Assembly (NCBI GenBank): GCA_949383255.1
Contig: CASJPF010000005.1
Span: 1-64,000 of the forward strand
Length of the DNA: 64,000 nucleotides
Reading direction: 5' to 3'
DNA from: Lachnospiraceae bacterium
GTDB taxonomy: Bacteria; Bacillota; Clostridia; Lachnospirales; Lachnospiraceae
In this document: positions 18,048 to 29,300 of the stretch, one piece after another
Layout of the letters: every line of letters starts with the position of its first letter
Numbering within the stretch: the stretch's first letter is position 1
Position numbers and translations under genes: made by a program
The notes under the pieces: model-generated
The model's input: the letters and a program-made list of their open reading frames with translations, nothing else
What the model was told of the DNA's origin: nothing
Databases searched by the model: none

Positions 18048-21000
18048 CTATGCTGCCTTGTAGTTCTTACGCTTGCGCCCATCGCTTGTAACAAACAGTA
18101 AGATTGAAATACATGCCATTCCAATCGCCGCAAACCACTTAGGATGAATTGGATCGCCTGTAGAAGGTGTCGAATCCAGTGTCTGTCCTGCGGTTAGATT
18201 GCTTGTGTCCACATAAATCACATACGGTGAAAAGTGTGGTGGTACAAACGAAATACATGCGATTCCGTCAATTGTTGTAAATCTTGGTGTCAACTGTTGT
18301 AAGTTTCCATTGTCGGCTGCCGCCACCCGTGAATTTCCGCCATACTGAATCAATACATCTGGTATTGGCATTGTCACTGTAATATTTAATCCATAAGTAT
18401 CTGTAATCTTATTCTGTCCTGTAGAATCATACAATGAAATATCCATTGGGAAATACACCAATCCGTCAAGCGAACCATATTTATTGATCAATGCTTCTTC
18501 AACCGCTGCAGTAGCCTCCGCTGACTCTGTAATTCTCACAATAAAGTTATCCGTAGAACCATCTACAGAAATAGATGCCACATCTTTATTGGATACACCA
18601 TTCTTTGTAATATAAATCTTATTTCCATTATTGTTGGCAGTGCTGCCTGTGTTTCCTGTATTACTGCTTCCAGAAGTAGGGTTTGTCACAGTGCCTGTCG
18701 TTCCTGTAGTACCTGTCGAACTGCTGCCTGGTCTGTTTGGTACAGTGGTTGTACTTGTATTGGTTCCTGGTCTCCTTGATGGCCCATCGTCATCATCGTC
18801 ATCATCGTCGGACCGCACCTTGTAATTTGCCGTCACAGTCACATCTGCAGATGGCATTACAAAACTCGTTGTTGCAGAGTTTGCATTTACAAAGCTCAAT
18901 CCAGAGTTGCTTGTCGTCCACTTTGAAAATACTCTATTGGGTGAATCTGGTGCATATGCAGAAATATTAACAGTAGCACCTGCTGCATACTCACCGCTTC
19001 CTGAACCATAATTTACGGTTACTTTGTATTTTTTACCATCTTCACCTGGAGTATTACCACCTGGAGTATTTCCACCTGGAGTATTTCCACCCGGTTTATC
19101 ACCGCCCGGGGTATTTCCACCATTACCACCACTGAAATTTGCTGTCAGTGTCACATTTTCGTTTGGCATAATAAAGGTCGTATTTGCTGTAGTTACTCCA
19201 TCAACAAGCAGATTTGTATGTGCTGACGGCTCAACAGTCCAGTACTGGAACTTACTTCCATCTGTCTTGGTGTCGGCAACCACAAGTATCTTATCTCCAC
19301 CTTTTGCTGTAATAGACTCTGTTTTGCCATTTGCAGTACCGCCTTTAATTGTCAGTGTGTAGTCATTGCCATCTGGCACAACAATATTTGCGTTTGGCTT
19401 ATACACTGCCTGAATAATTCTGTCTTCTGTGACATTTAACCAAGGATCGCCTGAGCCTGTAAACTGTGTACCATCTGACAGAATACATTTCCATGCAGAA
19501 AATTCATATCCTGAGCGCTCTGGCTTTGCCACACAGATTGCATTTCCCTCATGATCAACATACTGCGGATTTTGAACCTCTGGATCAACAATCAAAGAGG
19601 TATCATAATCAATAAAGGTTACTTTATGTTTATCCTCTGATGCAAAGATTATATTCTCTTCTTTGCCTTGTGCTTTCAGCTTATCCTTCATCTTTAGATA
19701 AAAATTATAGATTGCACTATTTCTTGTTCCAGAGGCATCAAACTGTGGTCCTCTAATCGTAACCTTACGGTTTCCATCAAAGTTAAACGCGGTCTCTCCA
19801 ATCGCACAACTTGGATTTGGTATAGTAATTTCCATATTATCACTGGTATCCAAGAATGCTTCCGCGCCAATGGTCTCAATGCTTTCAGGAAGTTTCACAG
19901 TTCCCAGTTTCTCTGCTTTGTAGAAACATCTCTCTGGTATTTGTGTGATCGCAGAGGTACTCAGATCAACCTCTGTGATTTGATCACAGTAAGAGAATGC
20001 CTCATTGTCAATGCTGACAACATTTGCTAACAGCGTATCTCCTGATTCCTCTCCTACTTTAAAGGAACCACTCGCGCCACTTCCGCTTCCTCGCCCTTCT
20101 AGGCATTGAATAATCCCAAGTCCATTCCCTGAGCCTTGATTTTTGCGGAAAAGAATCATATTGCCAAACTGTACATATTGATTTCCGGCAGGAATATCAA
20201 TCTGTGTCAAACTCTTACAATTCCTGTATGGCAATGCACCAATCTTCTGCATTTCTGTACCATAAGAAGTTTTTAGAAGATTCTCACAGCTCATAAATGC
20301 ATAGTCTGGAAGTTCCTTTATTGTTTTTAAATCAATTGTTGTCAAATAGTCATTTCCAACAATTGAGTTTTCAACATATTCATGTCCATCGTAAGTACGC
20401 CAAATAATACCCGGTATATCATCGGTAATTCTAGTAATATTGGTGCTAAGCTCAGACTCTGCCAAAAATCCGCTAAACAGACCTGCTTTCTGACCAAATT
20501 CATCCAAATCACTCTCTGAAATATACTTATCATCAGAATATACACTCTTCACATCATTATATCTGCTATAACTTTGTTTTTGGTTAATATTTCTCTCTAA
20601 AGCACCAGTCTCGCCCTGAATGCCAATCTCAATCTCTTTGCCATTGCTCATTTTGGTCTGGGATACATATTTTCTTGTTAAATATGCCAGATCGCTTGCA
20701 TTTTTAGAATTATTATAGTATGCGTTTGCATCAATGCTGTCAATACCTTTTGGTATTGTCATAAAAAGAGTGTAGAGCGGAATATCTTCCTCACTAAAAT
20801 TTTTATATTGATTATAGGGTCTGTCTGCATAGTTGGGGTCCGCAGCATTTCTTAGTTCACTCCACTCCTCGAACTTATCTGTAATGCTGTATCCACTATC
20901 ACCATTTGCCCACATTTGAATCAGATCTTTATTGATGGTGTCAATTTCCTCATAATGTGGATAGTCAATCAATGTGCTTTCGCCAGTATCATTGTCTCGC

Positions 21001-23684
21001 AGTATTGTAAGATTTGTCGGCGCATCTGTCTTATAACAAATCTGAAGACTAGAACCTGTCATAGACTTGCTATCCTCACTCATTGCTAGTTTAAACGGCG
21101 CATACTCTGGGTGCACAGCACCATGAAAGGTAAGGAAGTCTGAACCCGTTTTAAATGCATTTGTCTCAATTGTAAGCGCATCTTTCCAATAAGTATCCTC
21201 ATCTCCAAAAAGTGCTGTCTGTGTTTGGCTAAAAAGCACATTCTCAAGACTCTTGCATCCCTCAAATGCATTTGCACCAATAAAACTTACAGAATCCCCA
21301 AGTTCCACCCACTGCAGTTTCGCACAGTCCCGGAATGCATTCGCGTTGATTCTCTGCACGGTTCCATCTGCAATTACTACTTTATATATAATATCCTTTA
21401 CGTCTTTAAAACACCCATCCGCAATCTCTATAATTGTATAGCCGCCAACTGTTGCTGGAACTACCACGGCAAGCGGAAATCCTGTTGGATGATTTTCTGT
21501 ATAACCTGACAAACTAGCTGTCTTTGCATTTGCATCAATAATATCAATGGTTGCAATATAATCATCGCGGCTTTCTTCACCAACACCAATTTCCATATGC
21601 TCTTTACCATCAGCCCCCATATATACATATGGTACAACGCCTGGCTTGCCATCTTCCATAAAATACCCGGGCACTGCATTCCATGTACATCTTCTAGGAG
21701 AAGCAATAGAACCGCTACTAGCGCCTGACTCGGGACCTCTCACATAGAACTTATCGTTCAATACCCCTGCAAAAAGTTTCTCTGGCGTATACACTGCATC
21801 GTAAGCCCCATCCGGAAATTCCACACACTCCAGATTCTTACAGCCTGCAAATGTTGTATCAGGCACATTCCTTTCCTCTTCATTTGGAACACTGTTGCCA
21901 AGTCTTCCAGGGAGAACTACTGTCTTAAGATTTTCCCTGCCAGCCAAAATATAATTTGAATAATCTTCGCCATAATTTATCTGGTTCATATAGGATGGGA
22001 ATGTAAATGTTTCAAGTGCTCCACCACCTTGGTCTGCTGCCAAAGCAAAGATGCCATCTCCCATCTTAAAGTTTGTACTTTCTCCTGCAAAATTTACCTT
22101 AGCCAATTTTTCGCAGCCAAAAAATGCATATGGCTCAATTACAAGCTCATCATTCCTAAGACCTCCCATTGTCATTTCCCGTATATCAGAAAGATATAGA
22201 CAACCTGCGCCAATTATCTTGACGTAAGGCGGAAATATTATATTGTCTAACTTTGTATTATAAAAGGCCTTACATCCAATCGTCTCCAAACGAGAATTGG
22301 CACTTGTAAACTTGATAGATGCAAGATTAGGACATTGCATAAATGCTTCATCAGCTAAAATAGTACAATTTGTATCATCCAAAGTTACATCCTTCAAAAA
22401 TTTAGAATTAGCAAACGCCCTCACACCAATAAATTCTACTGTATCTGGAATTGTGATAGTTCCTACTTCTCTGTTTGTTTCTGGAGGCTTATTTTCTATA
22501 TCAAACGCATTGGAAGCAATCCCCTTTATATTTGCCTTTCCTTTGGCAAGATAACCGTCCTCATCATTCACTTGATTAGAATCAGGACCATTTGGACTAT
22601 TATTTTTAGGAACATATACAACAGCATCCTTCTGATTTATTAATTTAATTAATCCATATTTAACAAGGTCTCCTGTGTTATTACTTGATTCAAGCCTTTG
22701 ACAAATTGCATAATCTACAATATCTGGAAGATCATTTTCATCCTCATCTGTATCCTTCGCCTCTGCCCGAATTTCTGCAAAAGTTTTTGTTAAATTCAAC
22801 AATCCCTGTCCTGTACTTTGCAAAGCAGAAATTGCTGTTACAGAATCATTCCACCTTCTTTCGTCATCCTGCGTAAGATCTGTTGTGGATTTTGCTTTTA
22901 TTTCTTCTAGCACCTCTATGTATTTTTGCATCTCTTTATTGTAATCATCAATTTTGTCTGTATGAGACTTTAGTACCTCTGGGGCATAATTTTCAAAGAT
23001 TTTTGAATTGCTAGCAGAAGACTTTATTGTATCATACGGATTCCCATTTAATGTCCCCCGCAAAGTACCTGTTGGCGAATTTGTAATTGTCTCTTTCGGT
23101 GAATCTGTTTTTATCAAATCAAAATTAACAGCACTTAAATTTAAAGTGATGTTCTGTCCAGATGCATCTGTTATCGTGGTATTTATTGCACTATAACTTT
23201 TAGAATCTTTATCATATGTGATAGAATAAGTTTCACCATCAAATGTATTTTCTACTGCTTTTATATAATCAGCATCCATCTGAATATAACCATAATACTC
23301 CACATCGTATATATCAAACTTATCCAAGTCTTTCTTAAATACACTTTCCTTAATCATCGCATCTTCAGAGTTATTCGTTTTTAACTGAATTCTATATGCG
23401 TCAATAAAAACATCCCCCTCAATATGCTGAGCAATTTCTATATCACCTTGGTAAACGCTTTCCTTATCATCCGTTTTATAAGTTGGTTTATTCGGATCAT
23501 TGAAATAATTATCTGCCTCACTTTTTAAATCAACACCATCCTCCACTCCTGATGCCTGCATTGTACCATAGTTCTCAACTGGTATTGCAGCCACAACAAT
23601 CGCCATAACCATTGTGAGTGCTGCGATTGTTCGTTTTACTCTCCTTCTTAGCTTAAAGTTCTTTTTCTTTTTACTCTTTGCCAT
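18048..23684 (-). CDS. giant sortase-anchored leucine-rich-repeat surface protein
   Basis: An 1878-residue protein with a Lys/Arg-rich signal peptide (RRRVKRTIAALTMVMAIVVAAIPVEN), a unique N-terminal region (about 30-400), long BspA-like LRR_5 blocks (about 400-1310 with interruptions), an InlB-type beta repeat (KVTFIDYDTSLIVDPE...), two divergent InlB/Flg_new-like repeats ending in TANF and TANYKV, a Gly/Pro-Thr linker with a run of eight Asp, a further beta domain, and a C-terminal sorting signal: TPSTGDP, hydrophobic helix, KRKNYKAA tail. The ATG at 23684 follows GGGGAG; a longer reading to 23735 lacks such a site. First gene of the surface operon; the sortase at 24936-26138 is the likely anchoring enzyme. 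Confidence 0.9.
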   Translation of the reverse strand: MAKSKKKKNFKLRRRVKRTIAALTMVMAIVVAAIPVENYGTMQASGVEDGVDLKSEADNYFNDPNKPTYKTDDKESVYQGDIEIAQHIEGDVFIDAYRIQLKTNNSEDAMIKESVFKKDLDKFDIYDVEYYGYIQMDADYIKAVENTFDGETYSITYDKDSKSYSAINTTITDASGQNITLNLSAVNFDLIKTDSPKETITNSPTGTLRGTLNGNPYDTIKSSASNSKIFENYAPEVLKSHTDKIDDYNKEMQKYIEVLEEIKAKSTTDLTQDDERRWNDSVTAISALQSTGQGLLNLTKTFAEIRAEAKDTDEDENDLPDIVDYAICQRLESSNNTGDLVKYGLIKLINQKDAVVYVPKNNSPNGPDSNQVNDEDGYLAKGKANIKGIASNAFDIENKPPETNREVGTITIPDTVEFIGVRAFANSKFLKDVTLDDTNCTILADEAFMQCPNLASIKFTSANSRLETIGCKAFYNTKLDNIIFPPYVKIIGAGCLYLSDIREMTMGGLRNDELVIEPYAFFGCEKLAKVNFAGESTNFKMGDGIFALAADQGGGALETFTFPSYMNQINYGEDYSNYILAGRENLKTVVLPGRLGNSVPNEEERNVPDTTFAGCKNLECVEFPDGAYDAVYTPEKLFAGVLNDKFYVRGPESGASSGSIASPRRCTWNAVPGYFMEDGKPGVVPYVYMGADGKEHMEIGVGEESRDDYIATIDIIDANAKTASLSGYTENHPTGFPLAVVVPATVGGYTIIEIADGCFKDVKDIIYKVVIADGTVQRINANAFRDCAKLQWVELGDSVSFIGANAFEGCKSLENVLFSQTQTALFGDEDTYWKDALTIETNAFKTGSDFLTFHGAVHPEYAPFKLAMSEDSKSMTGSSLQICYKTDAPTNLTILRDNDTGESTLIDYPHYEEIDTINKDLIQMWANGDSGYSITDKFEEWSELRNAADPNYADRPYNQYKNFSEEDIPLYTLFMTIPKGIDSIDANAYYNNSKNASDLAYLTRKYVSQTKMSNGKEIEIGIQGETGALERNINQKQSYSRYNDVKSVYSDDKYISESDLDEFGQKAGLFSGFLAESELSTNITRITDDIPGIIWRTYDGHEYVENSIVGNDYLTTIDLKTIKELPDYAFMSCENLLKTSYGTEMQKIGALPYRNCKSLTQIDIPAGNQYVQFGNMILFRKNQGSGNGLGIIQCLEGRGSGSGASGSFKVGEESGDTLLANVVSIDNEAFSYCDQITEVDLSTSAITQIPERCFYKAEKLGTVKLPESIETIGAEAFLDTSDNMEITIPNPSCAIGETAFNFDGNRKVTIRGPQFDASGTRNSAIYNFYLKMKDKLKAQGKEENIIFASEDKHKVTFIDYDTSLIVDPEVQNPQYVDHEGNAICVAKPERSGYEFSAWKCILSDGTQFTGSGDPWLNVTEDRIIQAVYKPNANIVVPDGNDYTLTIKGGTANGKTESITAKGGDKILVVADTKTDGSKFQYWTVEPSAHTNLLVDGVTTANTTFIMPNENVTLTANFSGGNGGNTPGGDKPGGNTPGGNTPGGNTPGEDGKKYKVTVNYGSGSGEYAAGATVNISAYAPDSPNRVFSKWTTSNSGLSFVNANSATTSFVMPSADVTVTANYKVRSDDDDDDDDGPSRRPGTNTSTTTVPNRPGSSSTGTTGTTGTVTNPTSGSSNTGNTGSTANNNGNKIYITKNGVSNKDVASISVDGSTDNFIVRITESAEATAAVEEALINKYGSLDGLVYFPMDISLYDSTGQNKITDTYGLNITVTMPIPDVLIQYGGNSRVAAADNGNLQQLTPRFTTIDGIACISFVPPHFSPYVIYVDTSNLTAGQTLDSTPSTGDPIHPKWFAAIGMACISILLFVTSDGRKRKNYKAA

Positions 23685-23768
23685 ATTGTTTCTCCCCACT
23701 TTGTTATTTATACTCCCTTTTATTGACAATATCATCTATCTATACATACAATTTATGCCTCCAATCTT

Positions 23769-23796
23769 ACTATATATTTTACAGTAAACGTTTCAA
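23769..23796 (-). promoter_or_regulatory. possible promoter of the surface-protein operon
   Basis: Minus strand TTGAAA (23796-23791), 16-base spacer, TATAGT (23774-23769), about 85 bases before the ATG of the giant LRR gene. A small hairpin AAGCCA/TGGCTT at 23857-23875 covers the stop of the gene upstream and may end its transcript. Confidence 0.4.
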
Positions 23797-23865
23797 TACA
23801 TCTCATGTTTTTATTAATTCCTGCAAGTCTTAATATATTTCACAGGCATTTCTTATAAGCCATTT

Positions 23866-24924
23866 TCATTGGCTTGAAACAAACCCAATTATTCGCTCAA
23901 ATTCCTGTATATTTTCCACTTTCGCTGCTGTTTTATGCCAGCGTCGCAGCACTTCCAAATCAGTTTGATCCATAATGTATTTTTGGAGTTCCTTAGAAAG
24001 TTTTCCGATTTCTTCAAGAAGTTCTATAACGGCCTCTGCTTTTCCTTCTGCCTTTCCTTCTGCTTTTCCTTCTACTCTTCCTTCTGTTTTTCCTTCTACC
24101 CTTCCTTGCTCTTTTTCTTTATTCAAAAGTCTTTCAAATGAACTACACATCACTCTCTCCTCCCCTTCTTTTAATTCTTCAATGAAGGTTTTGCGCTCTT
24201 CTTCATTTAATTTCCTTATCACATTTGAAAACCATATTATCCATTCATTTAAATCATTTTGCTCCATTGCTCGCACACGACGAATCAACTTTAGTGTCTC
24301 CTCACTCGTCCATGCTTCCCGAGTTCTTTTCTTATCAGCAAGCAGAATATTATCAATTAAAGTATTTGAGCGCTCAATCTTTGAGACTGCAAGGTTATTA
24401 ATTGATACAAAAACATATTCAAAATCTATAACATATTTTCCAAATAGGTCTGATTGATCTATTATTTCCTTAAACCGATGTGCGGCTGTCCAATTCCGTT
24501 CACCATTATACAAAACAATTGGTATCACTGCTGGAAGTTTAAAACCTTTTTGTTTTCTTTTATTCTTATCACTATTTTTAAAGTAATCTAGCCAAATTGC
24601 CGTCATATAGACCAACAATCGAAATGGCATTGTAAAATCATTATAACTTTGTAGTTCAAACAAGAAAAATAAATATACACTTCCTGCTTTTGTATTTACT
24701 CGATACACTAAGTCTGACTCATAAGTATCAAACTGGTCTGTAATAAATTCCTTGTCAATTAACTCAATGTCACTCTCCCTCAAAGGCAGCATCCAGTCTA
24801 AACCAATATACTTCTTTATAAAATCAAGAAAATTCTTTTTAATAGAAAAAACTCTTTTATATCCTTTATCATGTGGATTGTCTGTATTTTGTTCTTGCGT
24901 CATTATTTTTTCTGATGCATCCAT
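23866..24924 (-). CDS. Rpn-family putative PD-(D/E)XK nuclease/transposase
   Basis: A 352-residue member of the Rpn (YhgA-like, formerly transposase_31) family. The N-terminal half has the family core KGYKRVFSIKKNFLDFIKKYIG, then the nuclease-like ESDLVYRV ... VYLFFLFELQSYND with Asp and the ExQ pair, and PIVLYNGERNW. The C-terminal part has a tandem Gly-Lys/Arg-Ala/Val/Thr-Glu repeat (about 278-303) followed by a helix, a hallmark of these proteins. Members promote recombination or DNA degradation in vitro; the biological role is debated. It starts 11 bases after the sortase stop and so is probably co-transcribed with it, separating the sortase from the LRR operon. The in-frame 12-base repeats make it prone to length change. 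Confidence 0.88.
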   Translation of the reverse strand: MDASEKIMTQEQNTDNPHDKGYKRVFSIKKNFLDFIKKYIGLDWMLPLRESDIELIDKEFITDQFDTYESDLVYRVNTKAGSVYLFFLFELQSYNDFTMPFRLLVYMTAIWLDYFKNSDKNKRKQKGFKLPAVIPIVLYNGERNWTAAHRFKEIIDQSDLFGKYVIDFEYVFVSINNLAVSKIERSNTLIDNILLADKKRTREAWTSEETLKLIRRVRAMEQNDLNEWIIWFSNVIRKLNEEERKTFIEELKEGEERVMCSSFERLLNKEKEQGRVEGKTEGRVEGKAEGKAEGKAEAVIELLEEIGKLSKELQKYIMDQTDLEVLRRWHKTAAKVENIQEFERIIGFVSSQ

Positions 24925-24935
24925 CCTTTAAACCC

Positions 24936-26138
24936 CTAGCGAATCTTTTTAGCTACTACAACAAACCTTCCTTTTTTCTCCTGATAATCGCAGGTTGAAA
25001 GTGTTAAAAGCTTATCCCCATAACTGGCGGTAACTCCCGTATCATATAAAGACAGTTCCGCCATCTCGTTTAAGTATGAATTAAATTCCATCTCCGAGGC
25101 GGCATTAATAAATTGATAATATTTAAACGTTACATCCTCCTCCGAATAAACTTTTGAACGAAATACATACATCACCTGATATTTTCCTTTTTCATAAATT
25201 GTATCAAACTGTATGACAGGGTGTTCTTCATAATAAGCCTCTTCACTGTACTTATTTAAAGTCCCAAACATCTTTCCAGACTTCATGTGATGCCCATACA
25301 AGATCATGTTATCGCATCCCTTAACCACATCACACTGATAATCCAAAAAGATACAACCGTTTCTGTCTTCCTCCTGATTGAAATTATGATCCAGATAATA
25401 TTCATTGTTCACTGTCTGCATTACAGGGTAGTCAATTATAGTATCGTCAATTTTAACCCATCCAATTAGCTTTTGATTCTTCTGATGTATTTTTTCATAT
25501 TCTGGAAGAATATCTGGCAGCGAAGCATCTTTGTCAGTAAGGTGTATTTCAACTTTTTTGTTACCAGAATTTGCACCGCGTGCTCCTGCTTCCTTCAATG
25601 CCGACAACTCTTCAAATTCGCGTGCGCTTTTGGCAGATACTTGGTAATATGCCCCTAAATATCCAAAACTAACAATACACAAAAACATACAGACTGCCAC
25701 TAAAACTTTTCGTTTTCTTTCTTTTTTCTTGAGCACTTCTATAATCTGTTGCTGCATATCTTTGTCAAAATCCTCAAGTTTTGTTCTATTTTCCAATTTC
25801 CGCTGCTTTCGCGGTGATGTTACCATTTTCTCAAGCTTTTGAATCTGTTGTTTTCTCTTCTCTTTTCGTGCGGCTTTTTTTTCTTCTGCTTGTTCTTCTT
25901 GCTGTTTGATTCGCTGATATAACTCATAAACATTATCATCAAACTGTCTACCCACAATAGATTCAAATGTATAATGCCCTTCTTTCAATTTATAATACAA
26001 TATCTCAACATCTTTTGGATTATCCAGTTTCAGACTGCCGGTAATGGAATCGATGAGTTCTTTGTCCCTAAGCGCCGCCTGATATTCCTCTGCGTTCCGA
26101 AACCGCCTGCCCTCAACAGTCCATTTTATTTCCGCCAT
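24936..26138 (-). CDS. class B sortase with N-terminal cytoplasmic extension
   Basis: A 400-residue transpeptidase. Cytoplasmic N-terminal domain (about 1-80: W6-TVEGRRF, ILYYK, VGRQF), a highly charged coiled coil (about 78-143), one membrane helix (144-164), then the sortase fold with class B hallmarks: DYPVMQTVNNEYYLDHNF, the catalytic H283 in ILYGHHM, C383 in TLSTC and R391 in KGRF. Class B sortases are normally about 230-280 residues, so the 140-residue cytoplasmic part is an addition. Start at 26138 after GGAAGGTAGA rather than 26171. Upstream is the giant Ig-like protein and downstream the Rpn gene and the LRR protein with a TPSTGDP signal, the likely substrate. Confidence 0.9.
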   Translation of the reverse strand: MAEIKWTVEGRRFRNAEEYQAALRDKELIDSITGSLKLDNPKDVEILYYKLKEGHYTFESIVGRQFDDNVYELYQRIKQQEEQAEEKKAARKEKRKQQIQKLEKMVTSPRKQRKLENRTKLEDFDKDMQQQIIEVLKKKERKRKVLVAVCMFLCIVSFGYLGAYYQVSAKSAREFEELSALKEAGARGANSGNKKVEIHLTDKDASLPDILPEYEKIHQKNQKLIGWVKIDDTIIDYPVMQTVNNEYYLDHNFNQEEDRNGCIFLDYQCDVVKGCDNMILYGHHMKSGKMFGTLNKYSEEAYYEEHPVIQFDTIYEKGKYQVMYVFRSKVYSEEDVTFKYYQFINAASEMEFNSYLNEMAELSLYDTGVTASYGDKLLTLSTCDYQEKKGRFVVVAKKIR

Positions 26139-26213
26139 TCTACCTTCCTTTCTATCTAACAAATCATTCATTTACATAAACATTCTATTTAAACGGTTTA
26201 CATATATACTATT

Positions 26214-26241
26214 ATTTTACTATATTTTCAGTTAATTTCAA
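26214..26241 (-). promoter_or_regulatory. possible promoter of the sortase gene
   Basis: Minus strand TTGAAA (26241-26236), 16-base spacer, TAAAAT (26219-26214), between the terminator of the adhesin gene and the sortase start. Modest match. Confidence 0.35.
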
Positions 26242-26268
26242 GTCTTTTTCCGATTTTTATGACAAAAT

Positions 26269-26305
26269 ATTAGAAACAGCACAAATTTAATATGCTGTTT
26301 CTAAT
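26269..26305 (-). terminator. terminator of the giant Ig-like protein gene
   Basis: A perfect 13-bp stem (ATTAGAAACAGCA/TGCTGTTTCTAAT) with an 11-base AT-rich loop, followed leftward by ATTTTG, 30 bases below the stop at 26337. Confidence 0.75.
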
Positions 26306-26336
26306 GTTTGTACACTTTATGTAATTTTAACCAATT

Positions 26337-29300
26337 TTATTTTACAGTGATTGTCATTGTCACCGTAGCTGGCTTTGCCTCAGGATCTGCATCGCGGAAC
26401 GAAACCAAACATTTTACTTTATATTGACCTTTCTTAATCTTAGTTCTGTCACCTGCCAAACTAAAACTTACCGTGCCATTCTTACCAATATTATTGACCA
26501 ACAAAAAGTTGTTCGCATTATTTTTATTGCTTGGGTCAATCTTAATCCCTGTAATATTATCTATATCGATACTGTTGTTTTTCAGTGATATAGAAGTTGT
26601 ATACTTGTTCGAATTACTTCGATACAAATTACATTTTGCAGGAGTAAATACAATCTTTGGCAGTGTGTTGACAGGTTTGATTTTCACTGAGGACAAAATC
26701 TTGTAGTCATTCTGTAACACAGACTGAATTTGAACAGAATATGATTGCTTAGAGGACATGCCCTTTCCAGTCTTAATCTTCACTTCCACTTTCTTGTCAG
26801 CATTTAGAGAAGCGGAAAAATACTCCGCATTATCTCCTACTACGCTCACACTTCTTATAGCAGAATCAATTCCAGAAACCTTTGGTGTATACACCACAGA
26901 TGTATTTTCCCTGTCTATTAGGTTGATCTTTCCCTTGGGTGATGCAAGTGTTACCTTTGCTTTATCTGCCTCTGTAAGCTTGATTGTCAATGTTGCTTTC
27001 TTAATTGTAATCTCCTGATTTAATAGATTTACAGTTGCATACAAATCCAGCTTGTAAGTTCCCGCCTTGACCGTTCCGCGCTTCCCCTCCTTCAATCCCA
27101 GACTAATACTCTTAATTCCCTGGCTTGTAGGCCGATAATCACACACAAGATATTCATCTATATCAATCAGTTTTGCCGCTGATCCTCCATAAGTTAGCTT
27201 TGTTATTCCAATATCACTTCCGTTTACAGAAATGGGAATTGTATTTGTACCATTTGCCTTGATGTTTGTAGCCATATTCAATGTCAATTGTTTACTCCCA
27301 AGCGACAATGACAACTTATCGGGAGATGTTACATAGGTAATTTTTCCCTTTGCATTAACTGGCTGTGTCCAATTAGAACTTTTTAGTTCTGTAGTATAAG
27401 ATACATTTTTAGTACCAAGATACTTTACAGCAATGCTGCCATTCCTGTTAATCGTTGTACTAATACCACTATTAAGTGGTTTTGTAACTGCAAATGTCAT
27501 TGCATTATCTAACAGAACCTGCTCCTTTGTCTTTGAATTAATTACATTAACCACACCTGATGAAATCCCCGGGCAAATCACCATTCCCGTCAAACTTAAT
27601 GATGGTTTTTTATTCTCGGTTGCAATATTAAGTTCTATCGGCTGCTTATAGGTATAGCCTGCAAAGGCAATATTTAACTGTACCTTCACATTTGGTGACT
27701 TTGGAGAAAATTGACCTAATGTATTACTATCAAGCCCTTTTGCTCGAAAAGTTATCGTGTTATTACTGCGATGATAACTTCCATCAAAGCCAATACCATT
27801 TGCTTCTGGAATTTCTATAGACTGAATATTATATTTGCTAGAAATTGTATAAACAGCTTCTGCATCCTTATAAAACAGATTGGCCTTTGTTTTTAATTTT
27901 AATGTTACAGAAGGCTTGGTAACATCGGTAGTCACATTCAACGAATATGGATATTTTCCTTTTTCTGTAATAACTTCTAGCTTGCACTTTGAAACAGTTT
28001 TTCTTGAAGCGGATAATACTGGCGCATTTGGCTTTATATTTAAAGTGGAAATCCCTTCTGTCGGTGCACTTACAGAAAAGTTTGATGAGTTTCTGTCTTC
28101 CTCTCCATCCTTTTCCAACACATTTACAGAAGTAATTTTATTTCCATTCTGTTGCTGTAAAGCAAATTCTGTTCCTTGAGTATAATACTTGTTAATCGTT
28201 ATACTTGATACTTCAAGGATTGGTGCATAATCCATAATATTCACTGTCAATGTGCCTGTGCACTCTCCCTGATCCTTCGCCTTCGCCGTAATTTCTACAC
28301 TGCCCTCCTTTTTCACAGTGAGAATCACTTCATTACTCTCATTTATTGCAACAGTTGCCACAGTCGTATCGTTTGATTCCCAGTCAAATTTCATATTTGG
28401 TGCTGGCTTTCCATTAATCGTTGCCTCTGCCTGAAGCTTAATCGCATATTTATTCTTTGCATCTCGAACATCTTTTTGATCAACTTCCATTCGATCTTCT
28501 GCTTCTGTATATGTAAAGTTCTGGTTGCCTATCTTTATAGGCTTCACTTTTACATTGTTTACGCAATCTGTCAGAGGAACATCAACACTAAAATCTTTTA
28601 CAAACAAATCAAGTTCCTGACTTGTTCCTTGATCAATTGCTAATGTCAGTGAGAAATCTGCCGTTCCACCGCTAGTTTTTTCCATTGCAGCAATCACAAG
28701 CTCATTCCACTCTAAAGATTCTACTGCTGCAATATTTCCCTCTGATGTTCTGACACAATTCGTAGTGAGCCGTTCCCGGAACTTAGGAGTATTAATATCT
28801 GCTCCTATATACTGATAGGTAATCTGATAGGTTTCCTTCTGTCCTTGATTAATCAGCTTTTTGCCCGTTACATCAATACCGACAATACGCGTAGCTGCCA
28901 CTGGCAGTCTTGCAGAAAATGGCTGATACCCCTCTTCTGTATAGGTTGCCCAGCAATATTGCAGCTCGTCACTTGCCGTTAAGATAAGATCATCATTGTT
29001 CCACTCCCATCCTTTGGGTAACTTGCAGTAAGACAATGCTCGATCAACATTCTCAATGTAGCTGACAGTCCCTACTTCTTTAATCTTAATTTCTTTTTTA
29101 TCATATAAAGGAAAAGAATTTGTAATAGAGATTGTCACTGCTACAGTATAGGGAGTTCCTTCCAATGTAGCTCGCAGCACTGCTGTTCCAGACTTCAATG
29201 CCGTAACTCTTGCCGTCCTATTTGTTAATTTCTTCACATACAACACATTGTTATCTGATGATATAAAGTTTACAATTTGTGTCGGGTCCTCTGCGCTTGA

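Noticed and set aside
14747-18091. Several rightward open frames of 70-180 codons opposite the leucine-rich-repeat genes
   Set aside because: Complement of repetitive coding sequence; no ribosome-binding sites, no family resemblance.
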